From: Halalkalicoccus jeotgali B3
Lineage (GTDB): Archaea > Halobacteriota > Halobacteria > Halobacteriales > Halalkalicoccaceae
DNA length: 64,000 bases
Reading direction: 5' to 3'
NCBI RefSeq assembly: GCF_000196895.1
Contig: NC_014297.1
Coordinates: 1,246,119 to 1,310,118, forward strand
Below the pieces are notes generated by a model, which saw only the letters and a program-made list of their open reading frames with translations, made no database searches and was not told the origin of the DNA. The translations under genes were made by a program, and so were the position numbers. Shown one piece after another: positions 50,126-59,570 of the stretch. Numbering within the stretch: the stretch's first letter is position 1; the number at the start of each line of letters is the position of its first letter.

Positions 50126-51016
50126 CTAGTCGTCTCGTCTATGAGTTCGGTCGAGGAGTCGGTCGACGTGTGCCGGCTCGACCGCGAGTGCGGCGGTTCG
50201 TCCCGTCCAGTCGACGCTCACCAGCTCGTCGTCGGCCAGTTTGGGGAGCCCGGCGTGGTAGAGATCGATCGCGACCAGACGCGCGTTCGCGGGGTCGCGT
50301 CCCTCGGGGTGGTGGGCGTTCTCGTCGGCGGCGACCCGGCCGGCGATCGTCTCGATCGAAAGGGTTCCCGCGTCCCGCAGCACCCGCAACACCCGCTGTT
50401 CGCGCGAGTCGGCCACGGCGTTCTCCGTGGTTTCGACCGCCACGACACGGTCGAAGGCGTCCCCGATCATCGAGAGGGTGTGGTCGTCGTGGTCGCGCGG
50501 GTCGACCCGCACGTAGGCGATCGCGCCGGTCATCCGCAGGCGCTTCGCGAGGGCCTCGACGAACGACGCCGTTCGTCTGGTCCCGACGTGTTCGATCACC
50601 GGCGTCAGCGATTCGAGCCAGATCACCGTCTGCTGGTCGGTGTGGAGCCACTCGGTGATGTAGAGGTTGATCGCAGTGTAGAGTTCGGCCAGATCGCTCG
50701 GGCGCTCGACGGCCGTCAGCGGCAGGTCGACCGTCTCGTGGGTCGGGCGCTCGGGGGTCGCGGGAGCGATCGGCGTTCCGATACGGATCGCGCCCGTCTT
50801 GACGGGCAGTTCGCCGAGTTGTCGCTCGCAGGCGTCGACCCATTCGAGGGGGTCCAACTGCGTCGTGATCGCCAGCACGTTCATCCTCGCCGGATCGCGC
50901 TGGTCCCAGATCGGTCCCCAGGCTTCCTCGGAGGGCCCCCGGAGCAGGATCGTCGCCGGACCGTCGCCGTCCTCCCCGATCCCACCCGGCGTGACCGACT
51001 GTGAGGTCTGCGTCAT
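50126..51016 (-). CDS. RecA-like (DUF7504) protein with C-terminal winged helix
   Basis: 296 residues. The N-terminal two-thirds looks like a KaiC/RecA-related strand-helix domain (ATILLRGPSEEAWGPIW...MNVLAITTQLDPLEWVDACERQL, later TVIWLESLTPVIEHVG), without a clear Walker A. The last 80 residues (REQRVLRVLRDAGTLSIETIAGRVAADE...VAIDLYHAGLPKLADDELVSVDW) form a winged helix of the haloarchaeal DUF7344 kind. It is transcribed just ahead of the HalOD1 gene. Such pairs are thought to act in signalling; the stimulus is unknown. Confidence 0.68.
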   Translation of the reverse strand: MTQTSQSVTPGGIGEDGDGPATILLRGPSEEAWGPIWDQRDPARMNVLAITTQLDPLEWVDACERQLGELPVKTGAIRIGTPIAPATPERPTHETVDLPLTAVERPSDLAELYTAINLYITEWLHTDQQTVIWLESLTPVIEHVGTRRTASFVEALAKRLRMTGAIAYVRVDPRDHDDHTLSMIGDAFDRVVAVETTENAVADSREQRVLRVLRDAGTLSIETIAGRVAADENAHHPEGRDPANARLVAIDLYHAGLPKLADDELVSVDWTGRTAALAVEPAHVDRLLDRTHRRDD

Positions 51017-51165
51017 ACTCGCCCCTCAACCGGGAGCGGCAAGTACCTTGTCGTTCGTCGGCCGGTATCGGCCCGTGGACAGGTCAGATCGGGGAATTTC
51101 GCCCGCCTCCCTCGGATCCCGTCCCGGCGGTCGGATTTATTCACGTCGGCGTCCAAACGGGGGAC

Positions 51166-51867
51166 ATGTCCGCGAACTTCGAATACGACGGGCGGGTGGT
51201 ACTGGTGACTGGCGCCTGTGGCGCGCTCGGCAGCGCGGTCTGCGAGGCGTTCGACGCGGCGGGCGCAAGCGTCCACGCGACCGACGTGATCGACGTCGAG
51301 AGCGAGGATTCGCTGCTCGATCCCGACCGCGTCGAGTTTCATCGGGGCGACCTCACCGACGAGGACGACGTCGAGCGGGTCGTCGAGGCGGTCGTCGACT
51401 CGGCGGGCCGACTCGATTATCTGGCGAACGTCGCCGGGACGTGGATGGGCGGCCAGCCCATCGACGAGACCGACCTCTCGGAGTTCGAGACGGTCCTCGA
51501 TGTGAACCTGAAAAGCGCCTTTCTGGTCTCGAAACACGCCCTGCCCCATCTCCGGGAGACCGACGGTGCAATCGTCTCGGTCTCGGCGCGGGCCTCCCTC
51601 AAGGGCGGTGAGGGCGACGGTCCCTACCGGGCCTCGAAGGCCGGCGTTCGGCTGCTGACCGAGACCCTCGCCGAGGAGAACCGCGGGACGGTTCGAGCCA
51701 ACTGCGTCATGCCCAGCGTGATCGACACGCCCGCGAACCGCGAGATGATGGACCCCAAGGAGGAGTGGGTCGATCCCGCCGACATCGCCGAGGTGTTTCT
51801 GGTCCTCTGTAGCGACGCGACGGGTCCCACGAGCGGCGCAGCAGTCCCGGTCTATGGCGAGGCCTGA
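51166..51867 (+). CDS. Short-chain dehydrogenase/reductase
   Basis: 233 residues from ATG 51166. The NAD(P) motif is TGACGALG (15-22), the structural motif is NVAGT (88-92) and the active site is S140 with YRASK (Y154, K158). The ending LCSDATGPTSGAAVPVYGEA is typical of the classical 3-oxoacyl-reductase-like type. The substrate is unknown. It stands alone between two signalling and transport genes. Confidence 0.88.
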   Translation: MSANFEYDGRVVLVTGACGALGSAVCEAFDAAGASVHATDVIDVESEDSLLDPDRVEFHRGDLTDEDDVERVVEAVVDSAGRLDYLANVAGTWMGGQPIDETDLSEFETVLDVNLKSAFLVSKHALPHLRETDGAIVSVSARASLKGGEGDGPYRASKAGVRLLTETLAEENRGTVRANCVMPSVIDTPANREMMDPKEEWVDPADIAEVFLVLCSDATGPTSGAAVPVYGEA

Positions 51868-51993
51868 CCCCTCGCTTCGCCGGAGTGTTCGACGTCCCAC
51901 CGATCCGATTCCGGCGTGATCCCGCCGCAGGGGAGTGATTCGATCCGTTCGGCGGCGCTCGAAATCATGTCATTTGCTTTCATGTATCGGTGG

Positions 51994-52004
51994 GTTTATA
52001 TACG
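51994..52004 (+). promoter_or_regulatory. TATA box of the NSS transporter gene
   Basis: GTTTATATAC lies 22-31 bases ahead of ATG 52025 in a leaderless-type position. Confidence 0.6.
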
Positions 52005-52024
52005 GTGGTGCGAATCTTGGCCCC

Positions 52025-53380
52025 ATGTCACAACGAGAGACGTGGGCGACCAGAACGGGGTTCATCCTGGCCGCCGTCGGCAGTGCGGTTGGCCTGGGGA
52101 ACATCTGGCGGTTCCCGTTCCAGACCTCGGCCAACGGCGGGGCGGCCTTCCTGGTCGTCTATCTGGCGGCGGTGTTGTTGATCGGGATCCCGGTGATCCT
52201 CGCGGAGTTCGCGATCGGGCGACGGGCGAACGTCGACGCCGTCAAGGCGTTTCGTAACCTCGATAAGCCGAATTGGCGCTTCGTCGGGGCGATCGGAATC
52301 CTCGCGTCCTTCTGGACGCTGTCGTACTACAGCGTCGTCGGCGGGTGGGTCACCCGCTACATCGCCGGCAGCGTCACCGGCAACGCGCTCGCGGCCCCCG
52401 AGAGCTACTTCGGGGCGGTCTCGGCTGGCGTCCCCGCGGTCATCACTCACGCGATCTTCATCGCGGTGACGATCGGTATCGTCGCCTTCGGCATCGAACG
52501 GGGGATCGAACTCGCGACGAAGTTCATGGTCCCGAGCATCGTCGTCCTGCTCGTGATTCTGGCGGGATTCGCCGCCACGCTGCCCGGCGCGGGCGAGGGC
52601 TACGCCTTCTTCCTCTCGCCCGATTTCGGCGTGGTCGCCGAGAACTGGCAGTCGATCCTGCCGGCGGCGTTCGGACAGGCGCTCTTTTCGCTGTCGCTCG
52701 GCTTTTCGGTGATGATCACCTACGCGTCGTACCTCGGGAGTGACGACAGCCTCTATGCCGACGGACTGGCGATCGCGATCACGAACACGTTCGTGGGTGT
52801 GCTCGCGGGACTGGTCGTCATGCCGCTGCTGTTCGCTCAGGGCGTCCCGCCGGGCGAGGGCGGTGCCGGTGCGGTGTTCATCGCGATTCCGACGGCGCTC
52901 GCGGAACTGCCCGGCGGTGGACTGGTCGGACAGGTCATCGGCGTCGTCTTCTTCGCGGTCGTCTTCATCGCCGCGCTGTCGTCGGCGATCAGTCTGCTCG
53001 AGGCCGTCGTCGCCTACGCCGTCGACACCTTCGGAATCGCCCGCGCGCCGGCCGCCGTCGGGCTGGGGATCGCCGGCTTCCTTCTCGGAATTCCCTCGGC
53101 GCTCGACACCGCGTGGCTCGACTGGTTCGACGGGCTCGGCGTGACGCTGTTCCTGCCGCTTGCGGTGCTTGCGGTCGTCGTGTTCGTCGGCTGGATCATG
53201 GGCGGGGAGGCTGTCGACGAACTCCGGCGTGGCTCCTCGCTTGGCGTCGGGCCGGCGTGGCTGTGGTCGCTGCGGACGTTCGTGCTCGTCGTCGTGCTGG
53301 TGGTCGTCGCACTCAACTTCAACGACCTCTTTCTCACGCCCGAGACGGGCTACTACATCGTTCCGGCCCCGCTGCAGTAG
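52025..53380 (+). CDS. Sodium-dependent transporter, NSS/SNF family
   Basis: 451 residues with about 12 hydrophobic helices. The first helix holds FILAAVGSAVGLGNIWRFPFQTSANGGAAFLVVYL, the LeuT-fold sodium and substrate signature. Later SLSLGFSVMITYASYL is also typical. Such carriers import amino acids or related solutes using the sodium gradient, suited to a salty habitat. The substrate is not readable. Residues before MSQRETW are not part of the family. Confidence 0.93.
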   Translation: MSQRETWATRTGFILAAVGSAVGLGNIWRFPFQTSANGGAAFLVVYLAAVLLIGIPVILAEFAIGRRANVDAVKAFRNLDKPNWRFVGAIGILASFWTLSYYSVVGGWVTRYIAGSVTGNALAAPESYFGAVSAGVPAVITHAIFIAVTIGIVAFGIERGIELATKFMVPSIVVLLVILAGFAATLPGAGEGYAFFLSPDFGVVAENWQSILPAAFGQALFSLSLGFSVMITYASYLGSDDSLYADGLAIAITNTFVGVLAGLVVMPLLFAQGVPPGEGGAGAVFIAIPTALAELPGGGLVGQVIGVVFFAVVFIAALSSAISLLEAVVAYAVDTFGIARAPAAVGLGIAGFLLGIPSALDTAWLDWFDGLGVTLFLPLAVLAVVVFVGWIMGGEAVDELRRGSSLGVGPAWLWSLRTFVLVVVLVVVALNFNDLFLTPETGYYIVPAPLQ

Positions 53381-53455
53381 CCCCGATCGGGCTCGACCGT
53401 GCGGAACGTTTTTGATCGACTCGGTAATGGGTTGGCGTATGCTGAACCGTGATGG

Positions 53456-55018
53456 ATGGTGGTGGCCGTGACCATCGACGACGACATCGAGGAGCTCCGC
53501 GAACTGAAGGCGGAGGCCGAACTCGGCGGGGGCGAAGACCGTATCGAGTCCCAACACGAGAAGGGCAAGATGACCGCCAGAGAGCGCATCGAGTACTTCC
53601 TCGACGAGGGTACCTTCCACGAGTTCGACCAGCTTCGGACCCACCGGAACCACAACTTCGGAATGGAGGAACGCAAGATCCTCGGCGACGGCGTCGTCAC
53701 GGGCTACGGCGACGTCAACGGCAGAAAGACGTTCGTCTTCGCCCACGACTTCACCGTCTTCGGGGGCTCCCTCGGGGAGGTGTTCGCCGAGAAGATCTGT
53801 AAGGTGATGGATACCGCCATGGAGGTCGGTGCGCCCATCGTCGGGCTGAACGACTCCGCGGGCGCGCGCATCCAGGAGGGCGTGGTCTCGCTTGCGGGCT
53901 TTACCGAGATCTTCCACCGAAACCAGAAAGCCAGCGGCGTGGTCCCACAGATCTCCGGGATCATGGGGCCGTGTGCGGGCGGGGCGGTCTACTCGCCCTC
54001 GATCACGGACTTCATCTTCATGGTCAAGGACACGAGCCACATGTACATCACCGGCCCGGGGGTGATCGAGACCGTCACCGGCGAGCAGGTCACCCAGGAG
54101 GAACTGGGCGGCGCGCGCACGCACGCGAACCAGACCGGGGTCGCGCAGTTCGCCGCCGAGAGCGAGAAGGCCGCGCTGGACGACATCAAGCGCTTGCTCT
54201 CCTACGTTCCCCAGAACAACGTCGAGGACCCCCCGAGGGTGGAACCGTGGGACGACCCCGAGCGCCGGGACGAGGAACTCAACCGGATCGTCCCCGACGA
54301 GCCCCGCAAGCCCTACGACATGGTCGACGTGATCGACGGGGTCACCGATGAGGGGGCCTTCTTCGAGGTCGCCCCCGAGTTCGCGAAGAACATCGTCGTC
54401 GGCTTCTCCCGGCTCGACGGCCACTCCATCGGGGTGGTCGCCAACCAGCCACGGGCCAACGCCGGGACCCTGACGGTGGATTCGAGCATGAAGGCCTCGC
54501 GGTTCGTCCGGTTCTGTGACGCCTTCAACGTCCCCATCCTCACCTTCGTCGACGTGCCCGGCTATATGCCCGGGACGGATCAGGAACACCGGGGGATCAT
54601 CCGTCACGGCGCGAAACTGCTGTACGCCTACTCGGAGGCGACGGTGCCGTTGCTGACGGTGATTACCCGCAAGGCCTACGGCGGGGCCTACTGCGTGATG
54701 GCCTCGAAACACCTCGGGGCGGACGTCAACTACGCCTGGCCCACAAGCGAGATCGCGGTGATGGGTCCCCAGGGCGCGGTGAACATCCTCTACCGCCAGG
54801 AACTCGAGGAGGCCGACGACACCGAGAAACGGCGCCAGGAGCTGATCGACGAGTACAGAGAGGAGTTCGCGAACCCGTATACCGCCGCCGACAGGGGCTT
54901 CGTCGACGACGTGATCGAACCCGCAGACACCCGCTCGCGGCTCGTCGACGACCTCGAAATGCTGCGCTCGAAACGCGAGTCCCAACCGGAGAAGAAACAT
55001 GGAAACATCCCACTATAA
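53456..55018 (+). CDS. pccB: Propionyl-/acetyl-CoA carboxylase carboxyltransferase (beta) subunit
   Basis: 520 residues; a GTG at 53468 gives the more usual family start ([13 protein letters not shown]). The carboxyltransferase halves are seen as [74 protein letters not shown] and [19 protein letters not shown]. It transfers CO2 from carboxybiotin to propionyl-CoA or acetyl-CoA. The end overlaps the pccX start; the locus continues with pccA and birA. Confidence 0.95.
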   Translation: MVVAVTIDDDIEELRELKAEAELGGGEDRIESQHEKGKMTARERIEYFLDEGTFHEFDQLRTHRNHNFGMEERKILGDGVVTGYGDVNGRKTFVFAHDFTVFGGSLGEVFAEKICKVMDTAMEVGAPIVGLNDSAGARIQEGVVSLAGFTEIFHRNQKASGVVPQISGIMGPCAGGAVYSPSITDFIFMVKDTSHMYITGPGVIETVTGEQVTQEELGGARTHANQTGVAQFAAESEKAALDDIKRLLSYVPQNNVEDPPRVEPWDDPERRDEELNRIVPDEPRKPYDMVDVIDGVTDEGAFFEVAPEFAKNIVVGFSRLDGHSIGVVANQPRANAGTLTVDSSMKASRFVRFCDAFNVPILTFVDVPGYMPGTDQEHRGIIRHGAKLLYAYSEATVPLLTVITRKAYGGAYCVMASKHLGADVNYAWPTSEIAVMGPQGAVNILYRQELEEADDTEKRRQELIDEYREEFANPYTAADRGFVDDVIEPADTRSRLVDDLEMLRSKRESQPEKKHGNIPL

Positions 55019-55256
55019 CCTCGACCTCCCGGACGACGCAAGCGAGGACGAAGCCGCGGCGATCGCTGCCGCCATCGGATCGCACCTGCGTGCCCAGGAG
55101 GCCGCCGCCACCGAGGGCGACGAGCCGACGTGGGAGGGCGAACGCTGGACCTTCGCGGGTCGGGTCGAGGCCACACAGGGGCGGCGAATACGCGTACCGA
55201 GCGGCGCGCCGACCGACCGGTGGGCGGCGGCGGGCCGAACCGATAGAATGAGGTAA
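54999..55256 (+). CDS. pccX: PccX-type small subunit of the carboxylase
   Basis: 85 residues, highly acidic at the start with a Trp-containing core [36 protein letters not shown]. It lies exactly between pccB (20-base overlap) and pccA (22-base gap), as in Haloferax mediterranei, where a third small subunit PccX is known from the propionyl-CoA carboxylase. It resembles acyl-CoA carboxylase epsilon subunits of actinobacteria. It has no catalytic residue of its own; a structural role is expected. Confidence 0.83.
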   Translation: METSHYNLDLPDDASEDEAAAIAAAIGSHLRAQEAAATEGDEPTWEGERWTFAGRVEATQGRRIRVPSGAPTDRWAAAGRTDRMR

Positions 55257-55278
55257 TCCACTCGGAGATAATTCAACA

Positions 55279-57105
55279 ATGTTCAGGAAAGTCTTAGTCG
55301 CGAACCGAGGTGAGATCGCCGTGCGCGTCATGCGCGCGTGTGAGGAACTCAACATCAGCACGGTCGCCGTCTACAGCGAGGCCGACACGGATTCGGGCCA
55401 CGTCAGATACGCCGACGAGGCGTACAACGTCGGCCCTGCGCGGGCCGCCGACTCGTATCTCGATCACGAGGCGGTGATAGAGGCCGCACGGAAGGCCGAC
55501 GCCGACGCGATCCACCCCGGATACGGCTTTCTCGCGGAGAACGCGACGTTCGCCGCGAAGGTCGAGGAGACGGATGGCATCACGTGGATCGGCCCGAAGA
55601 GCGACGCGATGGAGCAACTGGGCGAGAAGACCAAGGCCCGCCGGATCATGCAGGAGGCGGGCGTGCCGATCGTCCCCGGGACGACCGACCCCGTCGAGGA
55701 ACCCGAACAGGTACGGGAATTCGGCGAGGAACACGGCTATCCGGTCGCGATCAAGGCAGAAGGCGGCGGGGGCGGGCGCGGGATGAAGATCGTCCACGAT
55801 CCCGAGGAGGCTGACGAGCAGCTCGAAAGCGCGAAACGCGAGGGCGAGGCGTACTTCGACAACGACTCGGTGTACGTCGAGCGCTTCCTCGAGAACCCCC
55901 GGCACATCGAGGTCCAGATCCTCGCCGACCACGCCGGCAACGTCCGGCATCTGGGCGAACGGGACTGCTCGCTGCAGCGGCGCCACCAGAAGGTCATCGA
56001 GGAGGGTCCGAGCCCGGCGCTGACCGACGAACTCAGAGAGCGGATCGGCGAAGCCGCCCGCCGGGGCGTGAGCGCCGCCGAGTACACCAACGCCGGCACC
56101 GTCGAGTTCCTCGTCGAGGAGGACGTAGAGCGGGAGGGCGGCGAACTGCTGGGCTCGGAGACGGACTTCTACTTCCTCGAAGTGAATACGAGGATCCAGG
56201 TCGAACACACCGTCACCGAGGAGATCACGGGCATCGACATCGTCAAGTGGCAACTTCGGGTCGCCGCCGGCGAGGAGATCGGGTTCGCACAGGACGAAAT
56301 CGAGATCGACGGCCACGCGATGGAGTTCCGGATCAACGCCGAGAACGCGGCCGAGGAGTTCGCGCCCTCGACCGGCGGGAAACTCGAAACCTACGACCCG
56401 CCGGGTGGGATCGGCGTGCGCATGGACGACGCGCTCAGGCAGGGCGATTCGATCGTGACGGATTACGACTCGATGATCGCGAAGCTGATTGTGTACGGCA
56501 GCGACCGCGAGGAGTGTCTCTCGCGGAGCCTGCGCGCACTGCGCGAGTACGAGATCGAGGGGATCGTGACCGTGATCCCGTTCCACCGACTGATGCTCGC
56601 CGACGAGCGGTTCGTCTCGGGTACCCACACCACGAAGTACCTCGACGACGAGCTGGACAGGAGTCGCATCGAGGAGGCCCAAGCTCAGTGGGGCAGCGAG
56701 ACCGACGGCGCGAGCGACGACGAAGACGTCGTCCACCGCGAGTTCACCGTCGAGGTCAACGGCAAGCGTTTCGAGGTCGATCTCGAAGAACGAGGCGCCC
56801 AGGCGGTCGGTAGCGCAGGCGGTGGCGGCGCCGCACAGCCCCCCCAGCCGGCCGGGGGAAGCGACTCCGGTGGCGAGGAGGTCGCCGCCGACGGCGAGCA
56901 AGTGACGGCGGAGATGCAGGGCACCATCCTCTCGGTGGAAGTCGAGGAGGGCGACGAGGTCGAAAGCGGCGACGTGCTCTGTGTGCTCGAAGCGATGAAG
57001 ATGGAAAACGACGTGGTCGCCTCCTCGGGCGGGACCGTCGCGCAGGTTCTGGTCGGCGAGGGAGAAAGCGTCGACATGGGCGATACCCTGGTGGTCATCG
57101 ACTGA
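55279..57105 (+). CDS. pccA: Biotin carboxylase/biotin carrier fusion (alpha) subunit
   Basis: 608 residues. The biotin carboxylase part (about 1-455) starts [24 protein letters not shown] and carries the ATP-grasp segment [12 protein letters not shown] and [15 protein letters not shown] linker rich in Gly, Ala, Pro (500-530) leads to the carrier domain with [16 protein letters not shown]574 is the biotinylated Lys. Together with PccB and PccX it makes methylmalonyl-CoA for propionate and 3-hydroxypropionate-linked metabolism, or malonyl-CoA. birA follows directly after the stop codon. Confidence 0.96.
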   Translation: MFRKVLVANRGEIAVRVMRACEELNISTVAVYSEADTDSGHVRYADEAYNVGPARAADSYLDHEAVIEAARKADADAIHPGYGFLAENATFAAKVEETDGITWIGPKSDAMEQLGEKTKARRIMQEAGVPIVPGTTDPVEEPEQVREFGEEHGYPVAIKAEGGGGGRGMKIVHDPEEADEQLESAKREGEAYFDNDSVYVERFLENPRHIEVQILADHAGNVRHLGERDCSLQRRHQKVIEEGPSPALTDELRERIGEAARRGVSAAEYTNAGTVEFLVEEDVEREGGELLGSETDFYFLEVNTRIQVEHTVTEEITGIDIVKWQLRVAAGEEIGFAQDEIEIDGHAMEFRINAENAAEEFAPSTGGKLETYDPPGGIGVRMDDALRQGDSIVTDYDSMIAKLIVYGSDREECLSRSLRALREYEIEGIVTVIPFHRLMLADERFVSGTHTTKYLDDELDRSRIEEAQAQWGSETDGASDDEDVVHREFTVEVNGKRFEVDLEERGAQAVGSAGGGGAAQPPQPAGGSDSGGEEVAADGEQVTAEMQGTILSVEVEEGDEVESGDVLCVLEAMKMENDVVASSGGTVAQVLVGEGESVDMGDTLVVID

Positions 57106-58029
57106 ATGGAAACACGGAAGGCACTCTGTGACGCCCTGGCCTCGGGGCCCGTCTCTGGCCCCGACCTCGCCGAGGAGTTGGGTGTATCGCGCAACGCCGT
57201 CTGGAAGCAGGTCGAGGAGCTTCGCGAATCGGGCTTCGAAATCGAGAGCACTGACGCAGGGTATCGAGTCGTCTCGGTTCCCGAGTTCTGTGGCTCGGCC
57301 GTCGAGTACGGGTTGGACGCCCCCTACGAGATCGAGTACCACGAGGCGATCGACAGCACGAACGCCCGGGCACGGGAGTTGGCGAAAGCCGGCGCGGGGC
57401 GCGTTGCCGTCCTCGCGGGCGAACAGACCGCCGGCCGGGGCCGGCTCGAACGGGCCTGGAGCGCTCCGAGCGGTGGGATCTATCTGAGCATCGTCCTTCG
57501 CCCCACGATGACGCCGATGCAGGCACCCCTCCTGACGCTTGCGGGTGCGGTGGCGACGACCCGCGCGCTCCGGGAGGCGGGCGTCGACGCCGGCATCAAA
57601 TGGCCCAACGACATTTTACTGGCATCCTCGGGCGAGAAGCTCGTCGGGATCCTCACCGAGATGGAGGGCGAGGCCGATCGCGTCTCGTGGGTCGTCTGTG
57701 GGATCGGGGTCAACGCCAACGTCGACGCTGCTGCGCTCCCCGAGGGCGCGACCAGCGTCCGCGAGCAGGTCGGCGATATCGACCGACGCGTGTTCACCCA
57801 GCGCCTCCTCGAGGAATTCACGACGCTTCGGGCCGACCCCGACGCGATCCTCGACAGGTGGCGCGAGCACGCGCTCACGCTCGGCCAGCGCGTGCGCGTC
57901 GAAACAGGGGCGGGCGACGTCGTCGGTCGAGCACTCGACATCGAGTCCCCCGGCCGACTGGTGATCGGGACCGACGAGGGCGAGGTCCGGGTACACGCCG
58001 GGGACTGCGAGCACCTCCGACCGGTCTGA
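57106..58029 (+). CDS. birA: Biotin-protein ligase with N-terminal HTH
   Basis: 307 residues. The N-terminal winged helix (about 1-58) has VSGPDLAEELGVSRNAVWKQVEELRESG, so it may repress transcription like Escherichia coli BirA. The catalytic domain holds the GRGRLERAW biotin/ATP loop (110-118) and the KWPNDIL segment with the catalytic Lys. Together with the neighbours it makes sense as the ligase that charges PccA (K574). Start is the base after the pccA stop, so the two are likely cotranscribed. Confidence 0.95.
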   Translation: METRKALCDALASGPVSGPDLAEELGVSRNAVWKQVEELRESGFEIESTDAGYRVVSVPEFCGSAVEYGLDAPYEIEYHEAIDSTNARARELAKAGAGRVAVLAGEQTAGRGRLERAWSAPSGGIYLSIVLRPTMTPMQAPLLTLAGAVATTRALREAGVDAGIKWPNDILLASSGEKLVGILTEMEGEADRVSWVVCGIGVNANVDAAALPEGATSVREQVGDIDRRVFTQRLLEEFTTLRADPDAILDRWREHALTLGQRVRVETGAGDVVGRALDIESPGRLVIGTDEGEVRVHAGDCEHLRPV

Positions 58030-58031
58030 TC

Positions 58032-58478
58032 TCAGTCGAGGTCCTCCTCACGAACCCGAACGGTGAGGACGGGGACCGGCGAGCCCCGGACGACGCGCTC
58101 GGCGACGCTCCCCAGCAGGAGGCGGTCGATCCCGCCCCGCCCGTGGGTGCCCATGACGATCAGGTCACAGCCCTCCGCCTCCGCGTATCGGACGACCTCC
58201 TTCGAAGGGGTCCCCTCGATCAGGGCCGTCTCGACGGGGACGCCGTATCGATCGGCGATCTGCCGGACGCGTTCGAGCGCCTTCTCGCCGTCCTCCCGGA
58301 GCATGTCGCTGACGCCCTCCCAGGAGGTCTCCATCGGGAGGCTCGCGAAGCTCGCGGTGTTGACGACGAAGACGGCGTGGATCGTCGCCCCGTGGACGTC
58401 CGCGAGCGCCGCGGCCTGTTCGATGGCGCGCTCGACGCCCGCCGACCCGTCCGTGGGAACGAGAATCCGGTCGTACAT
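58032..58478 (-). CDS. Universal stress protein (UspA family)
   Basis: 148 residues from ATG 58478. It starts MYDRILVPTDGSAGVERAIEQAA and ends with the nucleotide-binding motif GTHGRGGIDRLLLGSVAERVVRGSPVPVLTVR (G-x2-G-x9-G-S form). It is a single-domain stress protein whose gene converges with birA, two bases apart. Confidence 0.92.
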   Translation of the reverse strand: MYDRILVPTDGSAGVERAIEQAAALADVHGATIHAVFVVNTASFASLPMETSWEGVSDMLREDGEKALERVRQIADRYGVPVETALIEGTPSKEVVRYAEAEGCDLIVMGTHGRGGIDRLLLGSVAERVVRGSPVPVLTVRVREEDLD

Positions 58479-58502
58479 GTGCACGTTGTTCGCATACCGA
58501 CC

Positions 58503-59531
58503 TTAACTGTGTTGCGCCGGGTGGAGCACCTCGCTGACGTCCGAGACGCCGGCCCGGCGTACGACCGCCCGCACCGGATCCCGAACCCCCGCGAGGTTGT
58601 CCGAATCGCCGTCGAGGACGCACAATCGGGCCTCCCGCCCTTCCTCGATCGTGCCGGCGTCGAGCCCCATCAACTCGGCACCGGCGCGGGTCGCCATCGC
58701 GAGCACCTCGGGCGCGTCGAGGGTCGTGACCTTGGCGGCGAACTCCATCTCGCGGAACATCGAGGGGCTGTTGAGCATCACGTTGTCCGTCCCGAGCGCG
58801 ACGGTGGTTCGCTCGACCAGTTCCTCCATGGGCGGCAGGCCCACGTTCGTTACCAGATTGGCCCGCGGACAGACGACGACCGGAATCTCCTGTTCCTCAA
58901 CCCGGTCGAGGTGCTCGTCGCTCGCGTTGACCATGTGGACGAGATAGTCGGAGTCGAGATCGAGCGCGGGGACGATGTCGTCGGTGCGGTTCTCGCCAGC
59001 GTGGATGCCGAAGGGCTTGCCCGCTTCGCGAGCCGCTTCGCGCTCGCGCGTGAAATCGGCGTCTGCCGCGCCGCTGGCGCCGTAACCGTCGCCCGCTTCG
59101 AGGGCTGCGAGTTCGTCACGTCCCATCGCGAAGGCCTCGACCGGGAGCCCCTCGGCCGCTTCTCTGAGGACCGAGACGCCGTCGGCCCCGCCCTCGCGGA
59201 AGTCGAGAAAGCCCGTCACGCCGCCCGCGTGCATGAACTGGATCGATCTCTTGATGGCTTGGACCATCTCCTCGCGGTCGCTCTCACGAAGCAAACGGTG
59301 TTTCAGCCCGTCGGGTGGCGCGACGAGTTCCTCCAGGGTCAGTCCTCGCCCCGCTTCCTTGGCGATGGAGTCCCCGATGTGGGTGTGGGCGTTGATAAAG
59401 GCGGGAACGACGATTCGGTCGCTCTCGACGCGCTCTTCCTCGATTGCGGTGATGTGCCCGTCCTCGCAGACGACCCGTCCCTCGACCGGGGTGTACTCTG
59501 GCCCTCGGAGGACGGTCCCCTCGACGATCAT
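58503..59531 (-). CDS. Amidohydrolase (cytosine deaminase/chlorohydrolase-like)
   Basis: 342 residues from ATG 59531. The HxH motif is NAHTHIGD (H49, H51); next come GIHAGENRTDD with the HAGE pattern, YLVHMVNAS, CPRANL and ALGTDNVMLNSPSMFREMEFAA with the metal Asp. This order is that of the ATZ/TRZ-type mononuclear deaminases, usually acting on guanine, adenosine or S-adenosylhomocysteine-like substrates. It is shorter than bacterial members. It follows the HD-domain gene in the same direction. Confidence 0.83.
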   Translation of the reverse strand: MIVEGTVLRGPEYTPVEGRVVCEDGHITAIEEERVESDRIVVPAFINAHTHIGDSIAKEAGRGLTLEELVAPPDGLKHRLLRESDREEMVQAIKRSIQFMHAGGVTGFLDFREGGADGVSVLREAAEGLPVEAFAMGRDELAALEAGDGYGASGAADADFTREREAAREAGKPFGIHAGENRTDDIVPALDLDSDYLVHMVNASDEHLDRVEEQEIPVVVCPRANLVTNVGLPPMEELVERTTVALGTDNVMLNSPSMFREMEFAAKVTTLDAPEVLAMATRAGAELMGLDAGTIEEGREARLCVLDGDSDNLAGVRDPVRAVVRRAGVSDVSEVLHPAQHS

Positions 59532-59570
59532 ATCGGGGACAGTCGCTCGCGGGATTTGAACCCGGCCATT

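Noticed and set aside
52028-55000. A 990-codon open frame on the minus strand opposite the NSS transporter and pccB
   Set aside because: It spans two clear genes on the other strand and lacks any domain. It is an artefact of low stop frequency in GC-rich DNA.
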